Source: Lachnospiraceae bacterium UBA3845
GTDB taxonomy: Bacteria; Bacillota; Clostridia; Lachnospirales; Lachnospiraceae
Assembly (NCBI GenBank): GCA_002392705.1
Contig: DGHP01000093.1
Coordinates: 1 to 18,126, forward strand
DNA: 18,126 bases
Direction of reading: 5' to 3'
In this document: positions 1 through 7,192 of the stretch, one piece after another
Layout: every line of letters starts with the position of its first letter
Numbering within the stretch: the stretch's first letter is position 1
Made by a program: the position numbers and the translations under genes
The notes under the pieces: model-generated
Told to the model about the DNA's origin: nothing
Seen by the model: the letters and a program-made list of their open reading frames with translations, nothing else
Database searches by the model: none

Positions 1-965
1 CTCTCTCCGTGGCGGGACGCGTCCTTTTGCGGAAAAAGGGCGAAGAGGAGGTCTATGAGTCAAAGCTCATCGACTTTGGAAGGGACCTGGTCCTGATCCC
101 GAATCTCGCCATCCATATGAACCGGAAGGTCAACGAAGGCATGGCCCTGAACCTGCAGACGGATCTCCTTCCCCTGCTTGGAGGCGCGCCGGTTAAAAGC
201 GGATGTTTCAGGGAAATGGTCGCGGCGGAAGCCGGAAGCGCTCCGGAAGACCTCCTCGGGATGGATCTCTTTCTTTACAACCGCATGGAGCCTGCCGTCT
301 GGGGTGCGGAGCACGAATTTCTCTCCGCCGGGCGGCTGGATGACCTGGAGTGCGCATACGGAACCCTGAAGGGATTTCTCCAAAGCCCGGCAGGAAGCGG
401 TATTCAGCTTTACTGCTGCTTTGATAATGAGGAGGTGGGCTCCGGCACGAAACAGGGGGCAAAATCCACCTTCCTTCAGGACGTTCTCAGGCGGATCGTC
501 TTCGGCCTTAAACTGGATGAAGAGGATTACCGCTGCATGTGTGCCCGCAGCTTCATGCTCAGCTGCGACAATGCCCATGCGGTCCATCCCAGTCATCCGG
601 AAAAAACGGATGTGAAGAACTGTGCCTATATGAATGAAGGCATCGTGATCAAGTCCCACGCCGGTCAGAAGTATACCAGCGACGGAGTTTCTGTCTCCGT
701 CTTCCGCGGGATCTGCGAGAAGGCGGGGGTTCCGGTACAGTACTTTGCAAACCGTTCCGACGAGGCGGGCGGAAGCACGCTGGGAAACCTGGTCATGTCA
801 CAGGTTTCCATGAACTGTGTGGACATCGGCCTGGCGCAGCTGGCCATGCACAGTGCTTACGAGACGGCCGGCGTGAAGGATATCGCTTACCTGGTGAAAG
901 CCTGCCGGCAGTTTTACGACAGCCGGATCGTCTGCGACGGAGGGCGTGTTATCGTACGGCAGTAA
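1..965 (+). CDS. M18 family aminopeptidase (aspartyl aminopeptidase-like), 5' end cut by window
   Basis: The reading frame is open to the left edge, so the start lies outside the window. A GTG at 9 is only an internal codon, because M18 enzymes are usually about 430 residues and about 318 are visible. Numbering from codon 9, the visible part carries the family's metal and catalytic residues: His36 in AIHMNRKVNEG, Asp111 in GRLDDLE, the Glu141-Glu142 pair in CFDNEEVGSG, Asp187 in SCDNAHAVHP and His281 near the C-terminus. The ANRSDEAGGSTLGNL stretch matches the conserved C-terminal signature. Members are cytosolic dinuclear zinc exopeptidases that remove N-terminal, often acidic, residues from peptides. 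The next gene follows after 58 bp on the same strand. Family assignment is secure; exact substrate preference is inference. Confidence 0.93.
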   Translation, partial: LSVAGRVLLRKKGEEEVYESKLIDFGRDLVLIPNLAIHMNRKVNEGMALNLQTDLLPLLGGAPVKSGCFREMVAAEAGSAPEDLLGMDLFLYNRMEPAVWGAEHEFLSAGRLDDLECAYGTLKGFLQSPAGSGIQLYCCFDNEEVGSGTKQGAKSTFLQDVLRRIVFGLKLDEEDYRCMCARSFMLSCDNAHAVHPSHPEKTDVKNCAYMNEGIVIKSHAGQKYTSDGVSVSVFRGICEKAGVPVQYFANRSDEAGGSTLGNLVMSQVSMNCVDIGLAQLAMHSAYETAGVKDIAYLVKACRQFYDSRIVCDGGRVIVRQ

Positions 966-1023
966 AGGCACACATGGCAGATGCCGCTGCTGGCGTCCGG
1001 CATGAATGACAGGGAAAGAAACG

Positions 1024-1770
1024 ATGAGTCTGTATACAATCGGTGACCTGCATCTCCATTTTCAGGCCGAACTGAAATCGGAGGAGCAGCTGCACGGGAA
1101 ACTGTGGAAAAACCATGAGAAGATCTTCCAGGAGTACTGCTCCAGGATGCTTCGGGAGGATGACACTCTGGTACTGGCCGGAGATCACAGCTGGGGCAGG
1201 AAGCTTTCGGAGTGCGAACAGGACCTTGCCTATATTATGGGACTGCCCGGAAGAAAGATCCTGCTCAGGGGCAATCATGACAGCTTCTGGGACGTCAAAA
1301 AGACGGAGCGCCTGAATGAACTCTACCGGGGGAAGCTGGAATTTCTGCAGAACAATTTTTACGCCTATAAGGACTATGCCCTGGTCGGGACGAAGGGATA
1401 TACATTTGAAGGACCCTTTTACTTAAACCGCAGGGGCTATGTTACCGGCTGGGACGAGGAGGAGGCCGCGCGCGCGGAAAAGCTGGTGGAGCGGGAGTAT
1501 GACCGCCTGCTGCTTTCTTTTGAAGCTGCCGTCAGGGCGGGATATTCCAGGTTTATCATGTTCCTGCATTATCCTCCGACCAATGTACTGCAGAAGGAAA
1601 GCTGCTTTACCAGGATCGCGGAGCACTATGGGGTGGAGCAGGTAATCTACGCCCACTGCCACGGAGAATCGAGATTTCATGACAGCATCCGCGGAACAAA
1701 GAACGGGATCCGCTATTTACTGGTATCCGGCGACTGCCTGCGCTGGCAGCCCGTGAAGCTGCTGGACTGA
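1024..1770 (+). CDS. Calcineurin-like metallophosphoesterase
   Basis: This 248-residue protein has the ordered motifs of the metallophosphoesterase fold: GDLHLHF (Asp8, His10), GDHSW (Asp54), GNHDSFW (Asn84, His85), FLHYPP (His182) and AHCHGES (His211, His213). Together these bind two metal ions and hydrolyse phosphoesters. No signal peptide or membrane segment is seen, so it should be cytoplasmic. I chose ATG 1024 rather than ATG 1006 because AGGGAAA lies about 8 bases before 1024 and the protein then begins MSLYTIGDLH, which is typical for the family. The PfkB kinase starts 40 bp downstream, so the two are probably co-transcribed. The substrate cannot be read from sequence; this subgroup is largely uncharacterised. 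Confidence 0.9.
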   Translation: MSLYTIGDLHLHFQAELKSEEQLHGKLWKNHEKIFQEYCSRMLREDDTLVLAGDHSWGRKLSECEQDLAYIMGLPGRKILLRGNHDSFWDVKKTERLNELYRGKLEFLQNNFYAYKDYALVGTKGYTFEGPFYLNRRGYVTGWDEEEAARAEKLVEREYDRLLLSFEAAVRAGYSRFIMFLHYPPTNVLQKESCFTRIAEHYGVEQVIYAHCHGESRFHDSIRGTKNGIRYLLVSGDCLRWQPVKLLD

Positions 1771-1810
1771 GGAGGCATAAGCCAATAAAAGGAAGAAGGG
1801 AGGAAACAGG

Positions 1811-2974
1811 ATGTCTGACTGCAGGATGATCGTGGCGGGATATATCTCGCTGGATATTACACCGGCTTTCCCGGAGAGCTATAGAGGAAGGACCATGGGC
1901 GACATCGTGCGTCCGGGCAAGCTGAGAAGTGTCGGACCGGCCGAGGTTTCACCCGGAGGCTGCGTTTCGAATACCGGACTTGCCCTGCATCAGCTCGGAG
2001 CGGATGTGGCGCTGATCACAAAGGTGGGGGATGACGAGTTCGGGCGTCTTCTGCAGGATACCTACCGGAGAAAGGGAGCCGACGCGGAATTCATTGTATC
2101 GAAAGATGTCGATACATCCTACACGATTGTAATCGCGCCGCCCGGATCCGACCGCTGCTTTCTGGTAGACACCGGGGCGAATAATCATTTTTATCCGGAG
2201 GATCTTAATTATGAGAAAGCGGCGAAGGCCCAGTACTTCCATTTCGGTTATCCGGCTTTGATGAAAAGCTTTTTCTCCGACGGAGGCCGGCGGCTTGCCC
2301 GGATGATGCGGCAGATGCAGGAGAGAGGCCTTGTCACCAGCCTGGATACGGCCCAGCCCGATCCGGGCTCCGAAGCCGGCAGGGTCGACTGGGAAAGCCT
2401 GCTGGCAGAAGCGCTTCCCTATGTGGACTTTTTCGTCCCCAGTATTGAGGAACTCGGATTCATGCTTGACCGCAGCCGCTATGAGCAATGGCAGAAGAGG
2501 GCGGATGAGACGGGGGAGGATATCTGCATGACCCTTTCCCTGAAAGAAGACGTGCACCCGCTGGCCCAAAAGGCCCTGGATCTCGGCTGCGGAGCCGTGC
2601 TGCTCAAATGCGGAGCCGCAGGCATGTATTTCCTGTCTTCTTCCGAGGCGCATATGGAACAGATCGGGGACAGGCTGAATAAAAAGGAAGGCGCGGCGTT
2701 TACCGGAAGGGGCTGGGGGGACCTTGCCTTTTTCCAGGAAAGCTTCAGACCGGACCGGATCCTGTCCGGGACAGGCGCGGGAGACACGGCAATCGCCGGA
2801 TTCCTGTACGGACTCAGCTCGGGCATGGAGCCTGAGCTGTGCCTGAAGATCGCCGCTGGATGCGGCTCCATGTGCATCACCACTTATGATACACTGTCCG
2901 GACTTCTGCCGGTTGACAAGCTGATTGAGCGGATCCGCTCCGGCTGGGAGACCCAGCATTTTATCCGGCCCTGA
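1811..2974 (+). CDS. PfkB/ribokinase-family carbohydrate kinase
   Basis: The 387-residue product belongs to the PfkB family of ATP-dependent sugar and nucleoside kinases. The N-terminal substrate-side signature is at residues 49-78 (GGCVSNTGLALHQLG, then KVGDDEFG). The C-terminal anion-hole and catalytic signature GTGAGD is at residues 320-325, with Asp325 as predicted catalytic base. The protein is longer than the usual 300-330 residues, partly from extra sequence between about 220 and 320. A clear GGGAGG lies about 9 bases before the start. An aldolase follows 142 bp later. Kinase plus class II aldolase is a recurring pairing in catabolism (for example tagatose-6-phosphate or deoxygluconate routes), so a role in phosphorylating a sugar before cleavage is plausible. 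The sugar is not identifiable. Confidence 0.9.
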   Translation: MSDCRMIVAGYISLDITPAFPESYRGRTMGDIVRPGKLRSVGPAEVSPGGCVSNTGLALHQLGADVALITKVGDDEFGRLLQDTYRRKGADAEFIVSKDVDTSYTIVIAPPGSDRCFLVDTGANNHFYPEDLNYEKAAKAQYFHFGYPALMKSFFSDGGRRLARMMRQMQERGLVTSLDTAQPDPGSEAGRVDWESLLAEALPYVDFFVPSIEELGFMLDRSRYEQWQKRADETGEDICMTLSLKEDVHPLAQKALDLGCGAVLLKCGAAGMYFLSSSEAHMEQIGDRLNKKEGAAFTGRGWGDLAFFQESFRPDRILSGTGAGDTAIAGFLYGLSSGMEPELCLKIAAGCGSMCITTYDTLSGLLPVDKLIERIRSGWETQHFIRP

Positions 2975-2985
2975 TTTTTGTTCCA

Positions 2986-3082
2986 TTCAGAAGTCATTCT
3001 GAACAGCTTTGATTCTGCCGTCTGTTTCAGAAGACAATCTGAACAGCTTTGATTCTGCGTCTGTTTCAGAAGACAATCTGAA
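2986..3082 (+). repeat. Tandem 39-40 bp repeat with three inverted repeats upstream of the aldolase
   Basis: Three copies of a unit of about 39 bp lie between the kinase stop and the aldolase start. The first is diverged; the second and third are almost identical (GTCTGTTTCAGAAGACAATC and onward). Each copy holds a perfect inverted repeat TTCAGA-N6-TCTGAA, at 2986-3003, 3026-3043 and 3065-3082, spaced 40 and 39 bp. In copies two and three the arms extend as CTGT/ACAG-type pairs with one bulged T. The regular spacing and palindromes suggest operator sites for a dimeric regulator, or alternatively repeated RNA hairpins in a leader. The 39-bp period keeps one reading frame open, which produces a spurious N-terminal extension of the aldolase. 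Confidence 0.8.
3049..3077 (+). promoter_or_regulatory. Possible aldolase promoter inside the repeat
   Basis: TTGATT (3049-3054) and GACAAT (3072-3077) are separated by 17 bp. The same pair recurs one unit upstream (3009-3014 and 3033-3038, 18 bp). The match to the sigma-A consensus is modest, so this is a candidate only. If real, the inverted repeats would overlap the -10 element, as expected for repressor sites. Confidence 0.3.
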
Positions 3083-3116
3083 CAGATTTTATTACATTTC
3101 CAGGAGGAGAATACGG

Positions 3117-3977
3117 ATGCTGATCACATTAAAAAACATTCTGAAGATCGCGGAAGCTGAAAATATCGCGATCGGCGCTTTTAACGTCACATCCCTGGAA
3201 GGGATCCGGGCTCTTATCAGGGCCGCGGAGGAGCTGAATACGCCGGTAATCGTGCAGTTTGCCAATGAAGCCCACAAGATGTATATCTCCCTGTCGGAGA
3301 TCGGGCCCATCATGATGCAGTACGCGGAGCGGGCGAAAGTTCCGGTCTGCGTCCATCTGGACCACGGCGCCAATATGGATGAGATCAGGGAGGCGCTGGA
3401 CCTGGGCTTTACATCGGTCATGTATGACGGATCGGCCCTTCCCTATGAGAAAAATGTCGCTTACACGAACGCGGCCGTGGAACTGGCGAAGCGCTATGGC
3501 GCGTCGGTGGAGGCGGAGATCGGTTCCATGGGACGGGAAGAATTCCTGTCCGCCGGCGGAAGCGCCGAGGACGCGGCGGTCGAGGGAGCTTACACGGATC
3601 CGAAGCAGGCAGCGCAGTTCGTGAAAGACACAGGAATCGACGCCCTTGCCTGCTCCTTCGGTACGGTTCACGGAATCTATCTCTCCACTCCTAAGCTTGA
3701 TTTTGACCGGATCAAAGCGATCCGGGAAGCGACCGGGAAACCGGTGGTCATGCACGGCGGATCCGGAATCAGCGACGAAGATTTCCGGAAATGCATCACA
3801 AACGGGGTCAGAAAGATCAATTTCTATACCTACGCGGCCAAATTCGCCGGTGAATACGTTAAAGAAAAAGCGGACGCTCAGGACGGGAACGTCTACTTCC
3901 ATGACATGGCCCTCTGGGCGGAGGCGTCCATGAAGGAAACCTACCTGCATGCGATCCGCGTATTCTCAGGGAAATGA
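3117..3977 (+). CDS. Class II (zinc) fructose/tagatose-bisphosphate aldolase family protein
   Basis: The 286-residue protein is a class II aldolase: VCVHLDHG gives His80, catalytic Asp82 and His83, VEAEIG gives Glu134, and His185 (FGTVHG) and His213 (MHGGSG) complete the zinc and phosphate-site pattern. These enzymes cleave ketose (bis)phosphates to dihydroxyacetone phosphate plus an aldehyde. The start at 3117 is set by AGGAGGAG six bases upstream; the in-frame ATG at 3009 only reads through the tandem repeat. The canonical NVxT phosphate-binding stretch is replaced by KINFYTYA, so this is probably not the housekeeping FBP aldolase but a paralogue for another ketose phosphate. Its neighbour, a PfkB kinase, supports a kinase-aldolase pathway. 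It ends just before a strong terminator. Confidence 0.9.
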   Translation: MLITLKNILKIAEAENIAIGAFNVTSLEGIRALIRAAEELNTPVIVQFANEAHKMYISLSEIGPIMMQYAERAKVPVCVHLDHGANMDEIREALDLGFTSVMYDGSALPYEKNVAYTNAAVELAKRYGASVEAEIGSMGREEFLSAGGSAEDAAVEGAYTDPKQAAQFVKDTGIDALACSFGTVHGIYLSTPKLDFDRIKAIREATGKPVVMHGGSGISDEDFRKCITNGVRKINFYTYAAKFAGEYVKEKADAQDGNVYFHDMALWAEASMKETYLHAIRVFSGK

Positions 3978-4063
3978 GGAAATAGTAACAGGATATACCG
4001 CCTGTTTCCGTGTTTCCCTGAGAAATCCTGAGCCGGGACTCAGAATATATCATCGTTCACATA

Positions 4064-4101
4064 AAAACCCGCATGTGTCAGAAAACGCACATGCGGGTTT
4101 T
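4064..4101. terminator. Bidirectional rho-independent terminator
   Basis: AAAACCCGCATGTG (4064-4077) and CACATGCGGGTTTT (4088-4101) form a perfect 14-bp inverted repeat with a 10-base loop. An A-tract on one side and T-tract on the other allow termination on both strands. It sits between the convergent aldolase and ABC permease genes. A second weaker hairpin (AACAGG/CCTGTT, 3987-4006) lies just before it. Confidence 0.93.
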
Positions 4102-4123
4102 AACAATATCTGCTGCTTTGTTT

Positions 4124-4930
4124 TTATTCGAGATTCAGGCGGCGGTCCAGGAGTCTCCATGTGATGGCGCCGTAGATGAGAATTCCGATCAGGGAAAACA
4201 GGACTGCTATGGCGAAGGTTCCATGAAACTGTTCGTTATAGAGGAAACCGCCCTGCTCTGTAAGCTGTACAGTGATTTTCTTCACAAAGGGCAGATAGCT
4301 GATGCCCAGCTCGATCAGGGAAAATCCGATATAGGCCAGGATACTCCAGAGTCCCCGATGGCTGCCAAACTGATGTCCGACTGCCATGGAGGCATAGATT
4401 TCACTGAGCGATTTCATAATTCCCAGAATCAGAATCACTACGGCCATGCCAAGCTGCTTCACGATGCTGCCGCTTCCGACGAGGGAGTCCAGATTCCACA
4501 TGATCTCGGAGATGAATTCATTGAAGGTTTTCATGTCGCTAATGATGGCGACCATAAGAAATCCGGCGGAGCAGCCGGCAAAAAGCCCGATGACGATCCA
4601 GATCAGGGAACTGAGCAGCTTGCTCAGAATGTGTGAAAGGGTCGAAGCCGGCAGGGTAAACATCAGATAACCTTCCTGTCCGAGAAGATTCTTGTAAAAC
4701 CTCTGCACAACCAGGAAGAACATCACGATGACCACCACAAAGATGCAGGCTACAAACAGGATCGTGGTTATGATGGAAATGATATTCATAAATCCGGACA
4801 GCGCCTGTGTCTTGTCGTTCAGCTTGATATTCACGGCAAAGAGGGCGGAGGCGAGGATCAGGACCAGATAGAGAGGCAGTATAATCCGCCCCATGGCTTT
4901 CAGTTCATATTTTAAAAGTTTTCCTAACAT
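4124..4930 (-). CDS. ABC transporter permease (ABC-2 type)
   Basis: A 268-residue, very hydrophobic protein with about six predicted membrane segments (near residues 15-35, 45-75, 105-130, 160-175, 195-212 and 243-262) and a short charged N-terminus (MLGKLLKYELKAMGR). This is typical of small ABC-2 permeases that pair with a single ATPase. Its start overlaps the end of the ATPase gene by 7 bp, and GGGAGG lies 7 bases before the ATG, so the two are translationally coupled. With a YtrA-type GntR regulator first in the operon, the system resembles Ytr-like exporters, which in other Firmicutes respond to cell-envelope stress and peptide antibiotics. That function is inference; the transported substrate is unknown. 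Confidence 0.85.
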   Translation of the reverse strand: MLGKLLKYELKAMGRIILPLYLVLILASALFAVNIKLNDKTQALSGFMNIISIITTILFVACIFVVVIVMFFLVVQRFYKNLLGQEGYLMFTLPASTLSHILSKLLSSLIWIVIGLFAGCSAGFLMVAIISDMKTFNEFISEIMWNLDSLVGSGSIVKQLGMAVVILILGIMKSLSEIYASMAVGHQFGSHRGLWSILAYIGFSLIELGISYLPFVKKITVQLTEQGGFLYNEQFHGTFAIAVLFSLIGILIYGAITWRLLDRRLNLE

Positions 4931-5619
4931 CTGAATACCTCCCTGAAATACTCATCTACGCTCTTCCCGGTCTCTGTACGGATCTCATCCGCCGGCTTAT
5001 GAAGGACGATGTGTCCCTGTTTCAGGAAAACCGCTTCGTCCAGAACCGATTCCACATCCGCGATCAGGTGGGTGGAAATGAGGACCAGCGAGTTTTCTTC
5101 GTAGTTCTGAATGATGGTGCGCAGGATATAATCCCTTGCCGCCGGGTCCACGCCGGCGATCGGCTCGTCCAGCAGGTAGACCTTCGCCCGCCTGGACATG
5201 GTGAGGATCAGCTGAACCTTTTCTTTGGTTCCTTTGGACATCTTTTTCAGAACCATGTCGGAAGGAATATCGAGGCTTGCCAGCATCACAGTCGCCCGCT
5301 GCGGATCAAAATCCTCGTAGAAATCGCCGTAAAAATGCATGAGCTGCCGTGTATTCATCCAGTCCGGAAGGTATTCCTTGTCCGGGAGATAGGCAATGTT
5401 TTTCTTGCTTTCAACGCCCGGCGCCTTCCCATCGATTAAAATCGATCCCGAAGTCGGCTGAAGCAGGCGGTTCGCAAGTTTGATCAGCGTAGTCTTTCCG
5501 CTTCCGTTCGGACCAAGAAGACCGACGATCCGGCCGCTTTCCAGCTCAAGATCGATATTGTCCAGGGCTGTCAGCTTCCCGTAACGCTTTGTCAGGTTCT
5601 GACACGCGAAGATACTCAT
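4924..5619 (-). CDS. ABC transporter ATP-binding protein
   Basis: This 231-residue protein has a complete ABC nucleotide-binding domain: Walker A GPNGSGKT (residues 36-43), a signature loop degenerated to MSKGTK (127-132) in place of LSGGQ, Walker B VYLLDEP (147-153) with catalytic Glu152, D-loop GVD, and the switch His184 in ISTHL. The SKGT form of the signature is common in the ABC-2 exporter subfamily, so it does not imply loss of activity. The start codon overlaps the stop of the GntR gene (ATGA), and AAGGAGG stands about 10 bases upstream. It should energise the permease encoded next. Substrate unknown. Confidence 0.93.
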   Translation of the reverse strand: MSIFACQNLTKRYGKLTALDNIDLELESGRIVGLLGPNGSGKTTLIKLANRLLQPTSGSILIDGKAPGVESKKNIAYLPDKEYLPDWMNTRQLMHFYGDFYEDFDPQRATVMLASLDIPSDMVLKKMSKGTKEKVQLILTMSRRAKVYLLDEPIAGVDPAARDYILRTIIQNYEENSLVLISTHLIADVESVLDEAVFLKQGHIVLHKPADEIRTETGKSVDEYFREVFRC

Positions 5620-6062
5620 ATGTTCTGTCCCTCCTTTACAGATGCCGGCGTTCCGGCTTGACCATCTATCTCATCCGGCAGACTTTTTCCTCTGTCCGCC
5701 GCTTCCTGTCTCCAGCTGCGGACCGCCTCCACGATCTCCTCATCAGAAAGGCCCAGCCGCCGGAGATTTACAAACATATCACCGATAAAAGAATTCCCGA
5801 GCTCCATCCGCAGCATCCGGAGCCGTTCTTCGTTTCCGGTCACAAGCCGTCCGCTTGTACGGACCGTCATCAGCAGTCCTTCCCTCTCGAGCTCCGCCAG
5901 CGCCCTCTGCATGGTGTTCGGATTGACCCCGGCTTCCAGCGCCAGCTCCCGCACGGCAGGAAATTTGCTTCCCGGCGGGTAGGTACCGTTCGCAATCCGG
6001 AACTTGACAGCCAGCACGATCTGCTGGTAGATCGGAGCTCCGCTCTTAAATTCCCATTCCAC
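5616..6062 (-). CDS. GntR-family transcriptional regulator, YtrA-type
   Basis: A 148-residue protein with an N-terminal winged helix-turn-helix (residues about 10-75: PIYQQIV, PPGSKFPAVRELA, NPNTMQRALAELEREGLL, RTSGRLV) and only a short helical tail, as in the YtrA subfamily. The start is GTG at 6062, preceded by GGAG with 8 bases between. It is the first gene of an overlapping three-gene operon with an ABC ATPase and permease, the usual arrangement for YtrA regulators, which repress their own operon. A strong promoter and a 20-bp palindrome upstream (6207-6260) support autoregulation. The effector is unknown. Confidence 0.93.
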   Translation of the reverse strand: MEWEFKSGAPIYQQIVLAVKFRIANGTYPPGSKFPAVRELALEAGVNPNTMQRALAELEREGLLMTVRTSGRLVTGNEERLRMLRMELGNSFIGDMFVNLRRLGLSDEEIVEAVRSWRQEAADRGKSLPDEIDGQAGTPASVKEGQNI

Positions 6063-6206
6063 GTTGTATTCTCCGTTATACGCTCATAACATGCTTTTTC
6101 CTGGTGCGAAAGACAGCAGCTGCATCCTTCTGAATGCGGTTTTCAGCCAGCTGGTGGAATTTACTGCAGATTTGTCAGCGGCTGTCCCAATGTCTTAGTG
6201 TCTTAA

Positions 6207-6226
6207 TGTATTACTCAATTAATACA
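6207..6226. promoter_or_regulatory. Palindromic operator, probably for the GntR/YtrA regulator
   Basis: TGTATTACTCAATTAATACA is a palindrome with perfect 7-bp arms around a 6-bp centre. It lies five bases downstream of the -10 box and covers the predicted transcription start. A dimer bound here would block initiation, the layout expected for autorepression. Which protein binds is inferred from position, not shown. Confidence 0.75.
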
Positions 6227-6231
6227 ATGAG

Positions 6232-6260
6232 ACTATAGCTCTGTTCCGGAGTATTGTCAA
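6232..6260 (-). promoter_or_regulatory. Strong sigma-A promoter of the GntR-ABC operon
   Basis: On the minus strand TTGACA (6260-6255) and TATAGT (6237-6232) are spaced by exactly 17 bp. This is a consensus -35 and a 4-of-6 -10. Transcription should begin near 6225, giving a leader of about 160 nt before the GTG at 6062. Confidence 0.85.
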
Positions 6261-6392
6261 GAAGTATTTGAAATTTTATTTACAGAGCATGTTACTATTC
6301 ACGGCCTGTTTGAAATCGGGTTCTGGTTCGTCGTGCCTGCACCACGCATGAAGCTGCCGGAATCAATGCCGGCTCAGGAAGAAGGAAGCCGG

Positions 6393-6421
6393 TTGTTATT
6401 TGAGGGATCAGATACTATAAT
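6393..6421 (+). promoter_or_regulatory. Sigma-A promoter of the Nudix gene
   Basis: TTGTTA (6393-6398) and TATAAT (6416-6421) are separated by 17 bp: a consensus -10 and a good -35. The predicted start near 6428 gives a very short leader of about 30 nt before the TTG at 6460. Confidence 0.75.
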
Positions 6422-6459
6422 CTGGACATGGATTAAGAACGAAGCGGAGGATGTTTATT

Positions 6460-7020
6460 TTGGAACTGTTTGATATCGTAGATGAAAATGGAATGCCGTC
6501 CGGAGGGACAGTGGAACGCGGAAAGGCGCATGCGGAAGGAATCCTCCACAGAACCGCCCATATCTGGATTGTCCGGGAAACAGGCGGAAGGCAGCAGGTT
6601 CTCCTGCAGAAGCGGTCCGCAGACAAGGATTCCTTCCCCGGCCGTTTTGACACATCCTCGGCCGGACATATCCAGGCAGGCGATGAGCCGCGCGAATCGG
6701 CGCTCCGGGAACTGAAGGAAGAACTGGGAATCGAAGCGGAGAAAGAGGATCTGGATTATGCCGGGACTTTCCGGATTCAGTACGATCTGGAATTTCACGG
6801 GAAACCATTCCGGGACAATGAGGTCGCCTTTGTGTATGTATATAGAAAAGAAACAGACGAAACACAGCTGATTCTGCAGAAGGAAGAGGTGGAGTGCGCC
6901 GAATGGTTTGACCTGGAAGAAACATACAGGGCATGCATTGCCCGGGATCAGAAATTCTGTGTCCCCATCGGAGGCCTTAAGGTGCTGATGAGTTATCTTG
7001 AGAAAAATCCGGAGCATTGA
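6460..7020 (+). CDS. Nudix hydrolase (isopentenyl-diphosphate isomerase-like subgroup)
   Basis: The 186-residue protein carries a Nudix box at residues 69-91 (GHIQAGD, then RELKEELGI), with Asp75 in the place of the usual first Glu and the metal-binding REL-x-EE-x-G intact. Nudix enzymes hydrolyse nucleoside diphosphate-linked compounds; this subgroup (MELFDIVDENG start, HRTAHIWI) also resembles IPP isomerase folds but is usually annotated only as Nudix. I place the start at TTG 6460: GGAGG ends at 6450, directly against the ATG at 6451 (zero spacing) but 9 bases from the TTG, and MELFDIVDE is the family's normal N-terminus. It is a single-gene unit with its own promoter and a terminator downstream. 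Substrate unknown. Confidence 0.88.
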   Translation: MELFDIVDENGMPSGGTVERGKAHAEGILHRTAHIWIVRETGGRQQVLLQKRSADKDSFPGRFDTSSAGHIQAGDEPRESALRELKEELGIEAEKEDLDYAGTFRIQYDLEFHGKPFRDNEVAFVYVYRKETDETQLILQKEEVECAEWFDLEETYRACIARDQKFCVPIGGLKVLMSYLEKNPEH

Positions 7021-7137
7021 CCGGCATCTCTTCCGCAGAGGGCATCACTCCCGAATCTCTCAATAATGCACCTTTCTATTTTACTGAAATGCCTGCCGGC
7101 CGGCAACAAAATCAAAGCAGACAAGAATCCGAACTTA

Positions 7138-7179
7138 CAGGAGCAGCGGCCGGTATTTTGCTTCCGGCCGCTGCTCCTG
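7138..7179. terminator. Strong hairpin between convergent genes
   Basis: CAGGAGCAGCGGCCGG (7138-7153) and its exact complement (7164-7179) form a 16-bp GC-rich stem with a 10-base loop. It lies between the Nudix and radical SAM stop codons, so it probably ends both transcripts, although the T-tracts are weak on both sides. The shorter palindrome TGCCGGCCGGCA sits at 7094-7105. Confidence 0.75.
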
Positions 7180-7192
7180 TCTATATATTCTG

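Larger units (their letters stand above)
6063..6459. other. Divergent intergenic region between GntR operon and Nudix gene
   Basis: 397 bp without a supported gene. From left to right: the GntR leader, the palindromic operator, the minus-strand promoter, about 130 bp in which I see no clear signal, then the plus-strand promoter and ribosome binding site of the Nudix gene. Short open frames here have no ribosome binding site and cross the promoter. Confidence 0.7.

Noticed and set aside
2986..3082. CRISPR array
   Set aside because: The 39-40 bp period is the repeat itself, with no unique spacers, and there are no cas genes.
3009..3116. N-terminal extension of the aldolase with repeated SVSEDNLN
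   Set aside because: It is the tandem repeat read in frame because its period is 39 bp. The AGGAGGAG ribosome binding site is directly before ATG 3117 and the family starts there.
4073..4636. 187-codon plus-strand frame
   Set aside because: Antisense to the ABC permease, begins inside the terminator, and shows no protein family features.
6350..6474. 41-codon frame MKLPESMPAQ upstream of the Nudix gene
   Set aside because: No ribosome binding site; it runs across the Nudix promoter and into its 5' end.
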